Shown here: positions 1-10,100 of the stretch, piece after piece
How the letters are laid out: each line of letters begins with the position of its first letter
Numbering within the stretch: position 1 is the stretch's first letter
Assembly: GCA_965243255.1 (NCBI GenBank)
Contig: CBDEUH010000004.1
Span: forward strand, 930,001-994,000
Source of the DNA: Bin87 sp965243255
GTDB lineage: Bacteria > Chloroflexota > Dehalococcoidia > Lucifugimonadales > UBA3495
Direction: 5' to 3'
DNA: 64,000 nucleotides
Notes under the pieces: generated by a model
What the model was told of the DNA's origin: nothing
The model's database searches: none
What the model saw: only the letters and a program-made list of their open reading frames with translations
Program-made: the position numbers and the translations under genes

Positions 1-327
1 GAGGTGAACCAGTTAGTCGCGCAGCGAGTAGACCCAATCGCGAGCCAACTTGCCCAGCTGAACGATGAACATCGCGGCCTGAGGGAAGACATGCTCCTCC
101 AAATAACAGAATTGGAGAGACGTGCTCAGTCGGCCCTTCAACAACTCGGTGGGGAACTTCCTCCCAAAACGGTAAATGTTAGTTTCAGCGCTATGACAGG
201 TCTTCCCACGGTGTCGATCACCGCTAACGTGTCGGGCGGCAGCAGATGGGCGCGTATCCTCAGGGGTTTGCACCACGCTTGGAGCACAATATGGGGTACC
301 GTGTGGGGTAGGCGCCAAGACGGCTAG
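1..327 (+). CDS. Partial coiled-coil protein, C-terminal part
   Basis: The open frame reaches the left window edge, so the true start may lie outside; a GTG at 4 is the first start codon visible. About 107 residues are seen. Residues 5-50 are charged and leucine-spaced, with a run of Gln, Leu and Glu that suggests a coiled coil. The middle (around VNVSFSAMTGLPTVSITANV) alternates as a beta strand would, and the C-terminus is Trp- and Arg-rich. I recognise no family. A polymerising or secreted structural protein is possible but there is no direct support. Confidence 0.4.
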   Translation, partial: EVNQLVAQRVDPIASQLAQLNDEHRGLREDMLLQITELERRAQSALQQLGGELPPKTVNVSFSAMTGLPTVSITANVSGGSRWARILRGLHHAWSTIWGTVWGRRQDG

Positions 328-542
328 CTAAAGCCCTTTGGTAACAGAGGGACGTAGTCATGCTGAAAGATCGTTGGCGATACCTACCAACCGGCCCCCC
401 AGACGGCCTACCGAGTCGGCACCTCAATGCCATACCAACGGACGTTTTCCCCGAGCACCTAGGCGGGCATTTTCCCTGGACAACGACGGCGATTTTGCGC
501 AGTCTAATTTCGGCGGTGGCATGAGTTGCCCAACTTCCTCAG

Positions 543-1445
543 GTGGGGCTTTCTCTCGGCAACGCAGCCGAGGTGAACACTCCCCGCAACGCTCCAGACC
601 CCGTTGGCCTGGCTATTGGCCGGATAATCCAGCAGCGGGTGCATCCCGCGGAAATCATGCTGGTAGGCTCTCGGGCCATCGGCGACCACCGACCCGACTC
701 CGACGTTGACCTCACGGCCATCGCTCCCGACGACGAAAGCGCCGAACGGACGAAAGCAGTGCTCAAGGAACTCCTGGCGCGACAGTACGACGACCCGGTG
801 GTCAATGTAATGACCATCACCAGAGAGGAGTTCCAGGACCAGGCGCCCTTAGCCCAGTCCTTCGCCGGCCAGACCGCCCGCTACGGCGTAACGCCGGACG
901 GCAAGCGCCTGGACTACCGGCCGGACCGGGAGCCTGCGCCGGTTGAGATACGGGAGCTGACCCTGCACTGGCTAAGGTTAGCGGCGATGCACCTGGCATT
1001 GGTTGAGCACGTCCTCAAACGTCCCACGTTGTGGAGCGTAGATTTTCTGGGTCGCGAGGCCCAGTGGGGGCTGGAACGTTCCTTCAAGGCGCTGCTGGCC
1101 GCAGGGAACGACGCCGTCAGGTTCCGACGGGACGCAGCGTTCCTGTGGCGGCACGTCGAAAGCGCACGCCCCATCCGGGACCGTGAGGGCGTCCGGCCAA
1201 TTGAGAACCTGCTGGCAGCCACCAAGACACCGGACTGGCTCGGGTGCAGCCTCACGGCCTTCTCCCTAGCCTACCGGCGAGATACAAAGTACCCCGACCT
1301 GAGCGACGGAGAGCGGGAAGCAGTGGAGCGATGGATAAGGCCGGCGCTGGACGGCCTGATCACGGAGGCGTTGGTTCGGTCCGGGGCAACCAGGGAGGAC
1401 TTACGCCGAGAACAGCGTCGCGGTCTGGGATTACCCCAGCACTAG
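543..1445 (+). CDS. MNT-type nucleotidyltransferase fused to a HEPN-like helical domain
   Basis: The 300-aa product has the minimal nucleotidyltransferase signature around residues 40-60: GSRAIG followed by SDVDL, the pol-beta-type metal-binding GS...DxD arrangement. The C-terminal half (about 130-300) is alpha-helical and resembles HEPN domains that accompany MNT domains. In most MNT/HEPN toxin-antitoxin pairs the two are separate genes and MNT AMPylates the HEPN toxin; here both are on one chain. The C-terminal half lacks a clean R-x4-6-H RNase motif, so it may be a substrate-binding helical domain instead. Start is GTG at 543 with weak upstream Shine-Dalgarno support. Neighbours give no pathway context. 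Confidence 0.7.
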   Translation: MGLSLGNAAEVNTPRNAPDPVGLAIGRIIQQRVHPAEIMLVGSRAIGDHRPDSDVDLTAIAPDDESAERTKAVLKELLARQYDDPVVNVMTITREEFQDQAPLAQSFAGQTARYGVTPDGKRLDYRPDREPAPVEIRELTLHWLRLAAMHLALVEHVLKRPTLWSVDFLGREAQWGLERSFKALLAAGNDAVRFRRDAAFLWRHVESARPIRDREGVRPIENLLAATKTPDWLGCSLTAFSLAYRRDTKYPDLSDGEREAVERWIRPALDGLITEALVRSGATREDLRREQRRGLGLPQH

Positions 1446-1693
1446 TTGGCCCAAGACCAGTCGGCCGTTCACCGGAAAATTGATGACACCTACCGGTAGC
1501 GTCAACGCCTGAGCCGCTGGCATAATGGCCTTGCCGTTGACGAACAGCGGCGCCGGCCGTCAACGACCAACGGGGCGGCCGGTTTCTTTTGCCAGAGGCA
1601 CGAGTTGGCAGCAGACTCTGAATGCGGTTGTTTGTGAAAATTCCTGACAGCCAGCAAAGTCGTTCCGCCAACCTGGTTGCAGTGGCGCGGCGG

Positions 1694-2077
1694 TTACCCA
1701 CGCAGGCGTGACCGTTTAACGCCGTACCGGCCCATGTGGACGACGTCCAGAATCTGAGACACGCGTTGCCTCGTAATTCCATACTCCCTCGCGGCCATCA
1801 TGGCCGTCAACTCGCCCAGTTCCACCACACGGCGGTAAATCTCCGCGTTGCGAGAAGTCGTCCCGTCGCGGCGGACAACACGCTCACGTCGAGCACCGCT
1901 CCGCCTGGCGTACTCTTCAGTCAGGATTTCGCTGATGCGGCTATAGGTCAGACCGTACCAGACCGCTGCTTCTTTCAACGAAAATTCACGGCCGACGTAA
2001 ACCCGTTCGTAGATTTCCCAGTCCCGGGCCGCGTTGCGCCGCCGGTGTGGCTTACGCGGACGTCTGTTATCCACCAT
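1694..2077 (-). CDS. Small protein with two helix-turn-helix segments
   Basis: I place the start at the ATG at 2077 because AGGA lies nine bases upstream; the frame stays open to 2311 but that extension has no plausible start signal. The 127-aa product is basic at the N-terminus. It contains two similar helix-turn-helix stretches, one around SLKEAAVWYGLTYSRISEIL and one around MMAAREYGITRQRVSQIL, which look like an internal duplication of a sigma-70 region-4-like or resolvase-like fold. It is probably a DNA-binding protein. No partner gene is adjacent on the same strand, so targets cannot be guessed. Confidence 0.6.
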   Translation of the reverse strand: MVDNRRPRKPHRRRNAARDWEIYERVYVGREFSLKEAAVWYGLTYSRISEILTEEYARRSGARRERVVRRDGTTSRNAEIYRRVVELGELTAMMAAREYGITRQRVSQILDVVHMGRYGVKRSRLRG

Positions 2078-2758
2078 CGCAATCAGTCCTGCACTCGGGA
2101 TGGATGATTCCAGCATCGCCAGGCGACAAATTCCCGGCCGCTGCCGGCGCCATCTTACGACAACCGCGGCCCGTTGGAAACGAACATACTCCAACAATCC
2201 CCACATCGCGTCCCATGCCACATCTGCGTAAACAAGTACGTCAAAAGCCTGGGCGAACAACGGCACGAAGTTCTCAACGGGTGCCCAGACCCGCAAGACA
2301 TCGCCAAGCACACCAGGCTGGCCGCAGAGGCTTACACCAGGCTGGCAGAAAATCGGGAAACGATGCTACCGCTAAAACAAGGCTCCGCTTGGAGACAGCG
2401 CTCATGGATGGGCGAGTCCTAACGTGGCTGAGTAACCGATTCTCCCCGCGTGTTGGCCGTGTGGCCATACCTTTATGCCGCGCTGACTACAACCATCGTG
2501 GCCTTGGTCACCGGCCGGGTACTATCGTCATGGGCCGGGCCACCTGGTAACCACCGGCTCAGACCTGTCGTGCGGTCGCTGCTGCTACGCCGCTGGAGGC
2601 CCCGAAATCGGGAGCTTACTCCCTTGCGAAGGAGCCGCACTGGCTCATCATCACGTGGGAGCAGGGAACAAGTCCCCCGACGAAGTTTCCGCTACCGACC
2701 GATGCCGATTTCTCATGCCGGCCCGTAGCCTACAAACCCACCCAGCTTCAGCCCTGAA
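2078..2758. other. Gene-poor stretch with one protein-like relic
   Basis: No convincing complete gene. A stop-to-stop plus-strand frame at about 2551-2757 reads protein-like (for example LAKEPHWLIITWEQG) but has no ATG, GTG or TTG start. It could be the tail of a decayed gene. A hydrophobic stretch at about 2450-2550 in another frame may belong to the same relic. Confidence 0.3.
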
Positions 2759-5296
2759 CTATCTGCGGGCGTACATCCGGAGGGCCGCGACGACCACGAA
2801 CAGCAGCAAGCCTGCACCCGGCACTATGAATAGCGCAAACACCATTCCGGAATGCTGGTCGCCGCGTTTTTGGTCGGCATTGCCACCGGACGTAAGCGCC
2901 TCTATCGTCGGAGCGACCACGGCGGCAACGACATTGGCCGTGATTGCCTGCCGGTCAATGGTGGGCACCGGCGCCGGTGTATCGGTTGGAACCGGAGTGG
3001 GCGTAGCAGGACGGAGTGTAGAAATCACCGGCGCTGGAACGGGCGTGACGACCAGCTCAGGAATAGGAGTCGCGGTTGGTGTCGCAGTCAGGGCCGGCGT
3101 AAGAGTCGGCTCCGGAGTTGCCGTTGGCGGCTGCACGGAAGGTGCCGGCGTAGGATGATGCCCTCGCTGTTGGGTCAGTGTGGCGTAGGCTCCAGGCAGT
3201 GACCGTCCATTCTGAACGACTTCGAGGAAAATGACTGCCTCTCCGTTGAGGTCGAAGGCAACAGGTTCGTATTCCGGGAATAAGGCAGTTCCCGTGAAAT
3301 TCCCGTGGTAGTCCGTGGTAAAGAAAGATGCCAACCCATCAAGCGTGACGTGAGGCCCACTGCGGATTCTCAATCCATAGCCCGACGTGGATGGCTCCAG
3401 ACCGGTGACGGTGACGCCCAGCGGTGTCCCGATACGCACTCTTTCCGGCAAGACCGCAATTGAGAAAGGCTCGACCCTGATGCGGAAGTTGTGGGTGACC
3501 AAACTGGGGCGGTGGTTCCCCAGGGAGACCTCGATTTTTACCCACTCACCGGACTGATGTCTTCTGGTGTGCGGGTATTCGACCTCCCAGCCTCCGACCT
3601 CGGAGGGATAAACCCTCCGCACCTGGCGGTCGCCGACTTTGACGGTCACGGACGGTACCTGATAGTAGTCAGGACGGTTGGGCGGAAAATTTCGACCCCG
3701 AATGATGATGGGTTGGCTGCGTTTGACGGTGCCGTCGGACGGGTCGAGGATGACTTCCGGTACGGCGACGGCAACTGGCGCGGAAACTCTGTGGCCGGCG
3801 TCGTCGGTCACTTCCAGCTCGAGCTTGTCGCCGGGTTCGACGGACGCAAACTTGGCAATCAACTCAGCGGTGAGATTGCCCTGGCCGTCAGCAACCAGGA
3901 TGGTGGCGTTGAAGCGTCCGCCGCGCCTAATGTCGATGCAACCGCCGTCAGGGAACTCGCGTCGGTCGTCCAACAAGGCGATGCCAATTGCCCCGAAGGT
4001 AACTGTGCAGACCTTGCTACCTGGCAGGTCGGAAGCGGAGACGAAGGCTGTTCCACCCAGAGGGATGCCGTCGCCGCGCACGCCGGCGACAGCCAGACTG
4101 GCTTCCGAGATGGTGACGTCCACCGTACTAGAGCCGCCACCGGCAAAGTTGACCCTTATGATGACCACGCCGGATAATCTGGGCGGCAAGGCTACGGTGA
4201 GAACATTGCCCGATTGTGACTGGATGCGAGCGGGGATTCCCTTGGCCGTGACGCTTTGCACCTGCCCAGGGTTGCCTGACAAAAGAAGCGTAACGTCACT
4301 GCCGGGCGCTACGTCGTCGCTTCCGGACAGCACAACGGCGTTTGAGGCCACGAATATGGCAATAGGGTTCCCCATCCAGTTTCCTGCGCTGTCGCGCGGG
4401 CAGACCAGGTACCGGCCGGCAACAGGAAAATGAGCCTCCTTAATGGTTACGCTGACGGTGAAACCATGGTCAGAACCGGGTCGGGCGGAGGTGATGCGTC
4501 GCCGGTTGGGATCGAGAACGGTGCGGCATGCCAAATCCTTGCTGCCGCCGTTGTCCCTTTCAGCGTAGAGGTTGACGCTGGCGCCACTCTCGAAACCGAC
4601 ACCCATGAAGGTCACGGTTTCCCCATGACGGACGCTTTCGCCATGGTCGTCGATCTGTAGGCCAGGGTAGACGACAAGGGTATCAGACCGGCCCTCAACA
4701 CCGCTCCACTTGACCGAAACCCGGTAGCCGCCGTCCGGTGGCGGCTTGCTCGGCAGGCGGAGGTTGCGCAGCGTGATTCTGAAGTCGCGGTCGGGGAGGT
4801 TGGCGTCGCAATCTGGTGGATTATCGCCGTAATCTCGCCAGTTGAGGCAGTCCGGAACCTTGATTTCTCGCGTGTTGCCGGCTCCTCCAGCTCTAACGTC
4901 AATCCACCGGGGCTGGAAACTGCCGCCGACGTGAATGGTGACGTCGGATTGGTCAAGGCCGGAAACGCCTACCTCTTCCGGCAATTCGATGGTGACGGTG
5001 CCGAGATCTTCAACAGTTATTTGGCAATTCGGGTCACCGGCGAAATTGAATCCCAGATCGACCGCGTTGCCGGCTCCCGTCTCGCTCTGTTCCAGGTTGA
5101 ACGGTGGGCAGGAATTGGCCTCCACTGCTACCGGGGCCAAGGCCCGGCCAGCGGTCAGGGCGACCACAGCTATGGCCCCGCCAACCACAATTGCGACTCC
5201 CACCGGAACCCACCAGCGGGGTTGGCTGAGCCATGGCACAACTACGGGATTCCCCGGAATGCCTGAACGGCCAATCACTTGTTGGAGGCTAAGCAT
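2759..5296 (-). CDS. Membrane-anchored surface protein with Ig-like/IPT-type domains
   Basis: The 845-aa product has a transmembrane or uncleaved signal segment near residues 28-52 (VPVGVAIVVGGAIAVVAL) and a second one near the C-terminus (FALFIVPGAGLLLFVVVAAL) followed by a short basic tail. Between them lies a long beta-rich ectodomain with repeated patterns of the kind seen in IPT/TIG-like folds (for example VTFMGVGFESGASVNLYA and PIIIRGRNFPPN). A Pro/Thr-rich stalk of about 70 residues precedes the C-terminal helix. Chloroflexota surface proteins commonly have such P-T stalks. It most likely projects from the cell surface as an adhesin or envelope component; ligand unknown. Confidence 0.7.
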   Translation of the reverse strand: MLSLQQVIGRSGIPGNPVVVPWLSQPRWWVPVGVAIVVGGAIAVVALTAGRALAPVAVEANSCPPFNLEQSETGAGNAVDLGFNFAGDPNCQITVEDLGTVTIELPEEVGVSGLDQSDVTIHVGGSFQPRWIDVRAGGAGNTREIKVPDCLNWRDYGDNPPDCDANLPDRDFRITLRNLRLPSKPPPDGGYRVSVKWSGVEGRSDTLVVYPGLQIDDHGESVRHGETVTFMGVGFESGASVNLYAERDNGGSKDLACRTVLDPNRRRITSARPGSDHGFTVSVTIKEAHFPVAGRYLVCPRDSAGNWMGNPIAIFVASNAVVLSGSDDVAPGSDVTLLLSGNPGQVQSVTAKGIPARIQSQSGNVLTVALPPRLSGVVIIRVNFAGGGSSTVDVTISEASLAVAGVRGDGIPLGGTAFVSASDLPGSKVCTVTFGAIGIALLDDRREFPDGGCIDIRRGGRFNATILVADGQGNLTAELIAKFASVEPGDKLELEVTDDAGHRVSAPVAVAVPEVILDPSDGTVKRSQPIIIRGRNFPPNRPDYYQVPSVTVKVGDRQVRRVYPSEVGGWEVEYPHTRRHQSGEWVKIEVSLGNHRPSLVTHNFRIRVEPFSIAVLPERVRIGTPLGVTVTGLEPSTSGYGLRIRSGPHVTLDGLASFFTTDYHGNFTGTALFPEYEPVAFDLNGEAVIFLEVVQNGRSLPGAYATLTQQRGHHPTPAPSVQPPTATPEPTLTPALTATPTATPIPELVVTPVPAPVISTLRPATPTPVPTDTPAPVPTIDRQAITANVVAAVVAPTIEALTSGGNADQKRGDQHSGMVFALFIVPGAGLLLFVVVAALRMYARR

Positions 5297-5441
5297 TTTC
5301 AGCTCGCGAACCTACCCATTCCTGAAGACCCCCAGGTAGATTGTCACTTCGCCCCTGGGAGCATCCTTGTAGGTTCGCCTCAACAGCCGGAGGATTCGTC
5401 AACCGTCATCAATCCGCCCGTTGCACGGTACGGCGGCATGG

Positions 5442-5846
5442 TCATCCTTTGGTCCGAAACCTACCAGGACGGCCTGCCAGGTCGCGGATGTTATCGATTT
5501 GCCCTCTCGCTAACGGAGACAAAGGGAAAGGGGGAATGACTTGCCCTGGTCCAGCCAGCTGTCTTGCTCCCGTCGTGGTGTCTTTGGCTGCTGCCACCAC
5601 GGCGTGCGTAGCCATAACCATATTTTCCGTCGCTTCAGCGGCGTAACTGGCAGCGCGCGCGAGGTTGGCCAGGATTCCGGGGGTTGACCGGCTGTAGGCA
5701 TCGGTAATCCTCTCCAGGTTGCGAAGGGATTGCCGCATCAGTAGCGTCAGTTTCAACAAAGACACGGTCGCCGGGGCCCACAGGATAATGCCGAGCACTG
5801 CCAGCACGAAAAGAGCAACGCCGGTGGCAGCTTCCAATGGTGTCAT
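5442..5846 (-). CDS. Small single-TM protein, DUF948-like, paralogue of the 52.6 kb protein
   Basis: 134 aa starting at an ATG preceded by a clear GAGGAG site. Residues 5-30 form one transmembrane helix. The rest is a helical amphipathic domain with RNLERITD, an alanine-rich heptad-like run, TGARQLA and a C-terminal GQIDNIRDLAG. These segments match, in order, RNLERVT, TGARTVA and GQINNLRQLAG in the protein at 52636-53034, so the two are paralogues about 47 kb apart. The layout (TM then long helix with regular Ala/Thr) resembles DUF948-type or methyl-accepting-like helical proteins. Function unknown; probably a cytoplasmic-side or periplasmic membrane helper. Confidence 0.7.
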   Translation of the reverse strand: MTPLEAATGVALFVLAVLGIILWAPATVSLLKLTLLMRQSLRNLERITDAYSRSTPGILANLARAASYAAEATENMVMATHAVVAAAKDTTTGARQLAGPGQVIPPFPLSPLARGQIDNIRDLAGRPGRFRTKG

Positions 5847-6291
5847 GATTCTCCTCTCTATTTTGGTTTGTCTCTAGGTCCCCCGGCAACGAGGTTCCCC
5901 AACGACTGGTCCTGAGCAACTCGGCTCCACCAGGACGTTCCCACGTATCCCGACCAACATTCAGCATCCTTCGAGCGGTACCACTATCTGGCGAGCGCGG
6001 AAGCTCGGCGCCGACGGTAGTTGTTCTTGGGCAAAGGTAGCCCAGTACCTAAAGGCGAGCGGCGTTCCGGACGGCACCAGCAACGCGGCGGCGATAGACA
6101 ACCCAGCAGTTGGATTGAAGGTGGTAACCGTCATCTAGCCGCTGAACCTGAGGATTTCGAAAGGATGGTGGGATGTAGAGGCCAAGGCCCTCATTCCTAA
6201 TGCGTGTGGAAGAACTATGGTTAGCCACCGAGCAGTCACAACGTTGTTCTAAGGCGCGCGGGAACCTCGGCCGTCAGGCCTACAGCGGTGG
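5847..6291. other. Intergenic stretch, nothing recognised
   Basis: No open frame with family resemblance on either strand. The right part grades into the decayed surface-protein copy described next. Confidence 0.4.
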
Positions 6292-6609
6292 CTACCCAGG
6301 CCGGTAAGGCAGCGACCAGCCCTCGTCGGCAAGAGCTGTAATCCGACACTGTGCAGGACGTGGGCCTGAGCCACGATGTCTCCTCAGCAAGTAAAGTCCA
6401 TAACAGATCCCACTTACCCAGATGTTCCAGTGCTGGTTGCTTCCCAGCGTCTGCCGGCCCGCGTTCGTCACGTTCCCACCGGTGGCGTCGAACGCAGAGT
6501 CCCGGAGCGCCGTGTAGTTCAGGCCTCCCATGTCCTCGCTGAACGTCAGCGTGAACGTGAACACGCTCGACCCGTCGTGCGATGCCGGCTCCCGTGCGCC
6601 GCGGGTCAT
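6292..6609 (-). pseudogene. Decayed third copy of the giant surface-protein genes
   Basis: The ATG at 6609 sits in the same GTGAAGC-ATG-AC context that begins the intact gene at 18573. The reading then jumps straight to an internal module: SHDGSSVFTFTLTFSEDMGG...ALRDSAFDATGGNVTNAGRQ...GSNQ. This matches a module inside the neighbouring 1552-aa protein encoded around 7480-7640, with high DNA identity. After about 65 codons the similarity ends and the frame becomes meaningless. I read it as the leftover 5' end of a third tandem paralogue with a large internal deletion. Confidence 0.65.
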
Positions 6610-7160
6610 GCTTCACTCCACCAAACTTCCTGAATGCAAGAATCTTCAAGTTGACACTCCCATTGGCACCGTGAGGCCGCGGCTGCCGTCAGCCAGGGCC
6701 GTCGACAGTGAACTCCAGCGAGTTGGACAGTTTCCTGCCATCCTCCGTGCAGATCGCGCCATCGTCCGCGCAGTCCGTGGTTGCAGGGAGAGAGATCGTC
6801 ACAGCAGCATCCGAGCCGGGCTGGACGGTGATCAACCAACCTATATTGCTACCCGTTTCCAACCGGTTCGCCTTCTTTACCTCCCCTCCAGAGACGGTGA
6901 ATGCGTGGTCCCGCAGTGTCCGGTAGCTCAGCGGGAACTCCTCACTGAACCGGACCTGGAAGGTGAACACGGCTGTGCCGTTGTGGGTTGACGGCTCGTT
7001 CTCCAGCCTGACGGTGAGCGGTGATGGAGCTTCCGCAACTTCGCCCGTCGCGGCGCTGGTCAGACTCTCGTTGTTATCCCTGTCATCGGTGAAGGTGACC
7101 TTCACCTTGATGGTCTTGCCCTGGTCAGCGTCCACGAGGCTGTAGGCGCTGCCGGTGGCC
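6597..7160. repeat. Direct repeat, copy 1: C-terminal module plus downstream leader
   Basis: This stretch is near-identical to 11516-12080. It covers the last modules of the surface-protein gene, its stop codon and about 80 bases beyond, up to the next gene's ATG. It shows that the genes arose by tandem duplication and have stayed homogenised at their ends. Confidence 0.8.
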
Positions 7161-10100
7161 CCGGAGATGTCCGAGTCGTCCGTTCCGTCGTTCCGTATCC
7201 ACTGGTAGCTGTAGGAGACGTTGGTCAGACCATCGGCGTCGGAAATGCCCGAGGTATTCGCCGTCAGCGTCTGGCCCACCTGGGCTGTTCCCGTGATGGT
7301 CGGCGAACCAGTCGCGGGGCTGTTTGGCCTGGTAGCCACCGTGGCCGAGACCGCCGCCGACAGCGGCCGGTCGCCGATGCAGATCGCGCCCGTTGCAGAG
7401 CAGTCGGTCGTCTCCGGCAGTGTGACGGTCACGTCGCCGTCGCCGTCCGGCGTGACGGTGATCGTCCAGTCCTGGTTGCTTCCCTGCATCTGCCGGCCCG
7501 CGTTCGTCACGCTCCCGCCGGTGACGTCGAAGGCCGAGTCCCGGAGCGTCTTGTAGCTCAGGCCTGCCACGTCCTCGCTGAACGAAAGGGTGAACGTGAA
7601 CGCGCTCGACCCGTCGTGCGATGCCGGCATGTCGCCGAAGCTCGCCGTGAGCGGCGGCGGATCCGAGAGCGTCGTGCTCGGGCACTCCCGTGCCGAGGTC
7701 CGCAGACAGACCGTGCCCGTCCGGCCACCGGAGAGCGTGGTCGCGTAGGTGGACGCGTTCAGCGACGGCGCGTGCTCGTCGAGCCACGACTGGCCCCAGG
7801 TGTAGCGGTGCCGGCTCGCGTCCCACGTGGCGTCCGCGAGCGGCAGCGTCTCGTCCGCCCATTCCAGGACCAGTTCGGAAAGGGTTGCGCCGCGGTTTCG
7901 AACGTCGAACATGACGCCCTCGCCGTAGGCGAGCACCGCATCAGCCTGGTAGGAGGCTCCGGTGCCGTAGTCGAACTTGTCATCGGACACCGAGCCGAAG
8001 TCGGGACTGGCGATCAATGAATACCCTCGATACTCGCTCCTCACCCCGACGGTCAGCGTCGTGGACCAGATCGGGTCGGTGGAGGGCGCCGGCGCCACCG
8101 CCCCGGTCGCCTCGCTGACCAGCGTCTCCTCGGTGCCGCCGTCGTCGGTGAACGTGACCTTGACCTTGATGGTCTTGCCCTGGTCAGCGTCCACCAGCGT
8201 GTAGGAGGTGCCGGTGGCCCCGGAGATGTCCGAGTCGTCCGTTCCGGCGTTCCGTATCCACTGGTAGCTGTAGGAGACGTTGGTCAGACCGTCGGCGTCG
8301 GAAATCCCGGAAGTGCCTGCCGTCAGCGTATCGCCGACCTGAGCCGTGCCCGAAATCGCCGGCAGACCCGCCGGAGCCGCATTGGACGCGCCGTCCGGTC
8401 CAGTGACCGTGCCCGACACGTCCGCCGACAGCGGCCGGTCGTCGGACGCGCACACCGCGCCCGCCTCCGTGCAGGCCCGGTTGCCCGGGAGCAGCAGCGA
8501 TACTTCTCCACGACCGGACGGCTTCAGCGTCAGCTCCCACAGGTTCTGCAGGCCGTCCTCCGTCTGCACCTGCGAGGCGGCCGTCACCGTCCCGCCGCCC
8601 ACGGTGAGGGCGTGGTCGCGCATCGCCTCCGCCGTGATCGTCGTCGCCTGGCTGAACGCGATCCGGAACGTGAACGGACTCGCGCCGTCGTGCGTCCCGG
8701 GCAGGCTGTCGAACGTCGCCGTCAGCTCGGAGTTCGAGATGACTCCATACGCTCTCCCCTGTTGAACGTATGCTCCACCATGATCATCAACGAATCTTGC
8801 ATCATAGGCGTTCGAGATTTCCAGGAGCATCGTCTCGATCCCCTCATCGTGGCTGTCGTCCAGCACGGTCACCGTCACCGTCTTCTCCGTCTCGCCCGGA
8901 GCAAACGTCAACCGCCCGCTCGTCGCCTCGTAGTCCAGCCCGGCCAACGCGCGCCCGGGCCCCGCGCTCCTGTCCGAAGTGGCATAGTCCACCGTCACCG
9001 TGCCCGTAAACGTGCCCTGAAGCGTCACAAGGAATTGAAGTTCGGCTCCCGGCTGTTCGTACGCAGTCGCCTGGTGCGCATAAAGGCCGTCCGGCAGCGG
9101 GCTCGCCGGCGTGTAGGCCTTGACGTAGTAGCGACTCTGATGGCACTGGCCGTCCACACGATGTTTGGTCGTCACCTTCACGCGGTCCACGAAGACGCGT
9201 TCGCCCCTGCGAGGGTCCGCACTCTCCGTAACAAGCTCTTGCCGGCGCTGTTGCTGCTCCTGACCTGAGGAGTAGATGTCGAAGCCCTCATCGTTCTCTT
9301 CGGTCGTGCTCACGTCGATGCTCTGGGTGCCCGGGCTCATCCACGCGACATAGCTCCTGACCGCAGGATCGAATGCCTGGTCGATCGAGACCAGGCTCCC
9401 GCCGACGCCCTGGACCGTCAGCGACGAGAGCGCCGAATAGGCCGACTCCCAGCACGCCAGCGTCACATCCGGGACCAGGGTGTAGGTGTAGGTCTTGGTC
9501 GTGGCGCCGTCCTCCGCGGTCACCGTCACCGTTACATCGGTGTCGACGTGAACCTGGTGGAGCGTCGCGGTCGCGGTCGTGCCGCTGCCGGAGGCGACCG
9601 AGGCGACGGCGGAGCCGGTGAAGGCAATCGTCGCCCCCGTCGTGAAGGTCCCCGCGCGCAGGCGGAGCCCGACCCCGCGTGAGGGGTCGTAACTCGCGCG
9701 CTTGTGTGCGTTGATGACGCCGAAAGTGTTCTCTGCCGAAGAGTTGGGAACGTATGAGCCGTCCGGATACCGAAGCCACAGCGTCCGCAGTTCCGCGTCG
9801 CTGGTGTGGCCGACGTGGCGCGAGCCGATCCCCGGGAACGGCTTCTTGCGACTAGCGCAGATGGAATGACTACTGTCACAAGTATCCGATCCGCGCAGCC
9901 GGATGCGGACCCGCTGCGTGCCCCTGGGCGTGACGTCGAAGGTGTAATCCTGCTTGCTGTCGCCCACCGCCGCCAGATTGCTCACAGCTCCGTTGCTGAC
10001 TTCGATGGCGTTCCGGATCCTCGAGAGCGGAGATGTGACATCGGCGTCGAAGCTGAGGCTCACCGTGAATGCGGTAGAGCCGTCATGGGAGCCCGGCAGG

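Noticed and set aside
2551..2757. Protein-like stop-to-stop frame without a start codon
   Set aside because: Too short and no family resemblance; recorded only as a possible relic.
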